A DNA stretch of 64,000 bases from Lates calcarifer (lineage: Eukaryota > Chordata > Actinopteri > Centropomidae), in NCBI RefSeq assembly GCF_001640805.2, contig NC_066843.1:10689686-10753685 (forward strand), written 5' to 3'. A program made the translations under genes and the position numbers. Positions 62,700 through 64,000 of this stretch are shown here, one piece after another. Below the pieces are notes generated by a model. That model worked only from the letters and a program-made list of their open reading frames with translations. It searched no databases and was not told the origin of the DNA. The first letter of the stretch is position 1. Every line of letters begins with the position of its first letter.

Positions 62700-63200
62700 T
62701 CATATCCTGACTCAAAGCTACTGCTGGTGTTACCCCAGTGTTGAGAAAGAAGTCAGCAGGCTGCAGGGCCTTCTCCTATCGGGCCCCCTTCTTCTGGAAC
62801 AATCTCCCTATTGATATTAGACAGGTGGACTCAGTTGAGGCCTTTAAATCCAAACTAAAAACTTATCTTTATGCCTTTATGCCTCAACTTTCGGTTCGCA
62901 TTTTATTATGATTCTTATTTCAGGTTACCATTTTTCCTTTCTCAATGCATCAGTTAAGCTTAGTAGTTAGTAAATGTTGTCCATGATGTCCTGCCGACGA
63001 GATTACTGTAAGCCATCTTAATATCGATGCATCACTCTAACTGTGTGTTCCTTCCCTCAAGCACATTAGTGCCCAGGCTTCTCTCTCTCTCTCTCTCTTT
63101 CTTCTACTGTCTCTTACTGCAGGTGTCTGCCTCCCAGATCTGTAGAGTCTCCTGCTGCTCCCACGATCCAGCTCAACAGATGACGTTACAACATTTAAAC
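62700..63200 (+). mobile_element. 3' end of a fish non-LTR retrotransposon (LINE)
   Basis: From 62,762 to the TGA at 62,909-62,911 an open frame reads CRAFSYRAPFFWNNLPIDIR and then a 'QVDSVEAFKSKLKTYLY' segment, which is the conserved C-terminal end ('F...AP..WN.LP..IR...S...FKS.LKTYL') of ORF2 in fish L2/Rex-type LINEs. What follows to about 63,200 is likely LINE 3' UTR. The element is 5'-truncated, as usual for LINE copies. Clade assignment is uncertain. Confidence 0.75.
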
Positions 63201-63369
63201 ATTTATTAGTGTTGGTGGTAGTGTTATTGCTATTAATGTTTCACTGTTCTGTCATGATCTTTTGTGGCTTACACTCCTTCTGGAGGGTGTCAATGAGAGT
63301 CTTCTGGACAGCTGTCAAGTCATCAGTTTTCTCCATGATTGTGGTTGTTTGTACTGAACCAGACTGAGA

Positions 63370-63625
63370 GATTCATGGTATTTATACTGCATAAATAGTG
63401 ATTTCTTAAACTCAAAATGAGATATTCTAATATTTTGAGACACATCATTTTCTGTTTTTCTTAGCTGTAGATGCTAATTATCAACATTAAAATAAAAAAA
63501 ATGCTTGAAACTTTTTAGTTACATGTAATGAGTCTAGAATATGTACAATTTCCACTTTCTGAATTAACTGACCAAAAATATTGAACTTTTTCACAATATT
63601 CCAATTTTTTGAGATGCACATGTAT
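63370..63625. repeat. Common fish interspersed repeat ('GAGATGCACATGTATA' end)
   Basis: Contains 'GATATTCTAATATTTTGAGA', 'ATTATCAACATTAAAATAAA', 'GCTTGAAACTTTTTAG', 'GTAATGAGTCTAGAATAT' and ends 'CAATTTTTTGAGATGCACATG'. I recognise this order as a frequent teleost repeat. The class is not clear to me. Confidence 0.55.
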
Positions 63626-63689
63626 ATCCAATATCTCCACATAAAAGTGGTCAAGCATCAGCATCAGTATCAAGATCCTGAGAGGGTAA

Positions 63690-64000
63690 AGTTCAGTTCA
63701 CCCAAAATACAAAAAAGACATACACTCAGCAAGATGATGTGCACCTGTACACCTTCTTACTCATACAATTATTCCATCAGCAATTATGTGGCAACAATGT
63801 AATGCATAAATCATGAAGATGCAGGTCAGGAGCTTCAGTAAATGTTCACATCAAACCTAAGAAAAAACACCCAGTGAGCAGCAGCTCTACAGACAGAAAC
63901 ACCTTGTTGATGGCAAAGGTCAGAAGAGAGTGGCCAGACTGGCTGAAGCTGACAGAATGGCTACAGTAACTCAGGTCTTTAGACCTTTGGTGAGCAGAAA
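63690..64000 (+). mobile_element. Tc1-like element remnant running off the window
   Basis: The left part ('CAGTTCACCCAAAATAC', 'ACAATTATTCCATCAG', 'AAATCATGAAGATGCAGGTC') is related to 34,945-35,065. The right part reads 'CTTGTTGATGGCAAAGGTC' then 'GTGGCCAGACTGGCTGAAGC', matching the fish Tc1-like transposase coding region. It is truncated by the window end. Confidence 0.65.

Overview
The window reads as a stretch of a ray-finned (teleost) fish nuclear genome. It has vertebrate-style short exons with GT/AG introns, abundant (CA)n/(GT)n tracts, Tc1-like DD34E transposon remnants, hAT-like non-autonomous repeats and L2/Rex-type LINE tails of the kind seen in fish. No bacterial, plasmid or CRISPR features are present. 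Species is not determinable from the sequence alone.

Layout. (1) About 1-21,730: no gene I can recognise; non-coding sequence with simple repeats and old repeat fragments. (2) 21,735-34,660: gene A, a complete 24-exon gene for an 845-residue nuclear-GTPase-SLIP-GC-like (NUGGC-like) protein: N-terminal SAM domain, short linker with a bipartite NLS-like basic cluster, a dynamin-type GTPase domain (P-loop, DLPG, TKSD) and a long helical C-terminal part. (3) 34,680-37,170: downstream flank with a Tc1-like relic. (4) 37,171-42,589: two head-to-tail, almost identical 2.71-kb units, each with only exons 13-18 of a related gene and sharing one nonsense codon. (5) 42,590-49,174: a second copy of gene A's 3' half (exons 19-24, 3' UTR and about 1.9 kb of flank), broken by a 90-bp deletion in exon 20 and later hit by a solo LTR and a pogo/Tigger-like MITE. 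(6) 49,175-51,040: flank related to the sequence downstream of gene B. (7) 51,045-60,710: gene B, the second complete 24-exon paralogue, also 845 residues, same strand. (8) 60,711-64,000: downstream flank with a LINE 3' end, another fish repeat and a Tc1 remnant running off the window.

The locus is a small tandem array (A, broken A', B) still evolving by duplication, deletion and apparent gene conversion. Exon sizes and intron phases match exon by exon between A and B, except two 6-nt differences that cancel (exons 7 and 17), so the gene models support each other. Known biology: mammalian SLIP-GC is a nuclear GTPase of germinal-centre B cells. A fish immune or genome-protection role is inference from homology only.

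Limits: exon boundaries were read by eye from splice signals, frame and A/B conservation, with no transcript data. The true transcription start sites, the final C-terminus (two options) and the precise family names of some repeats are unresolved. Near-identical repeats at 37-43 kb could partly reflect assembly error.
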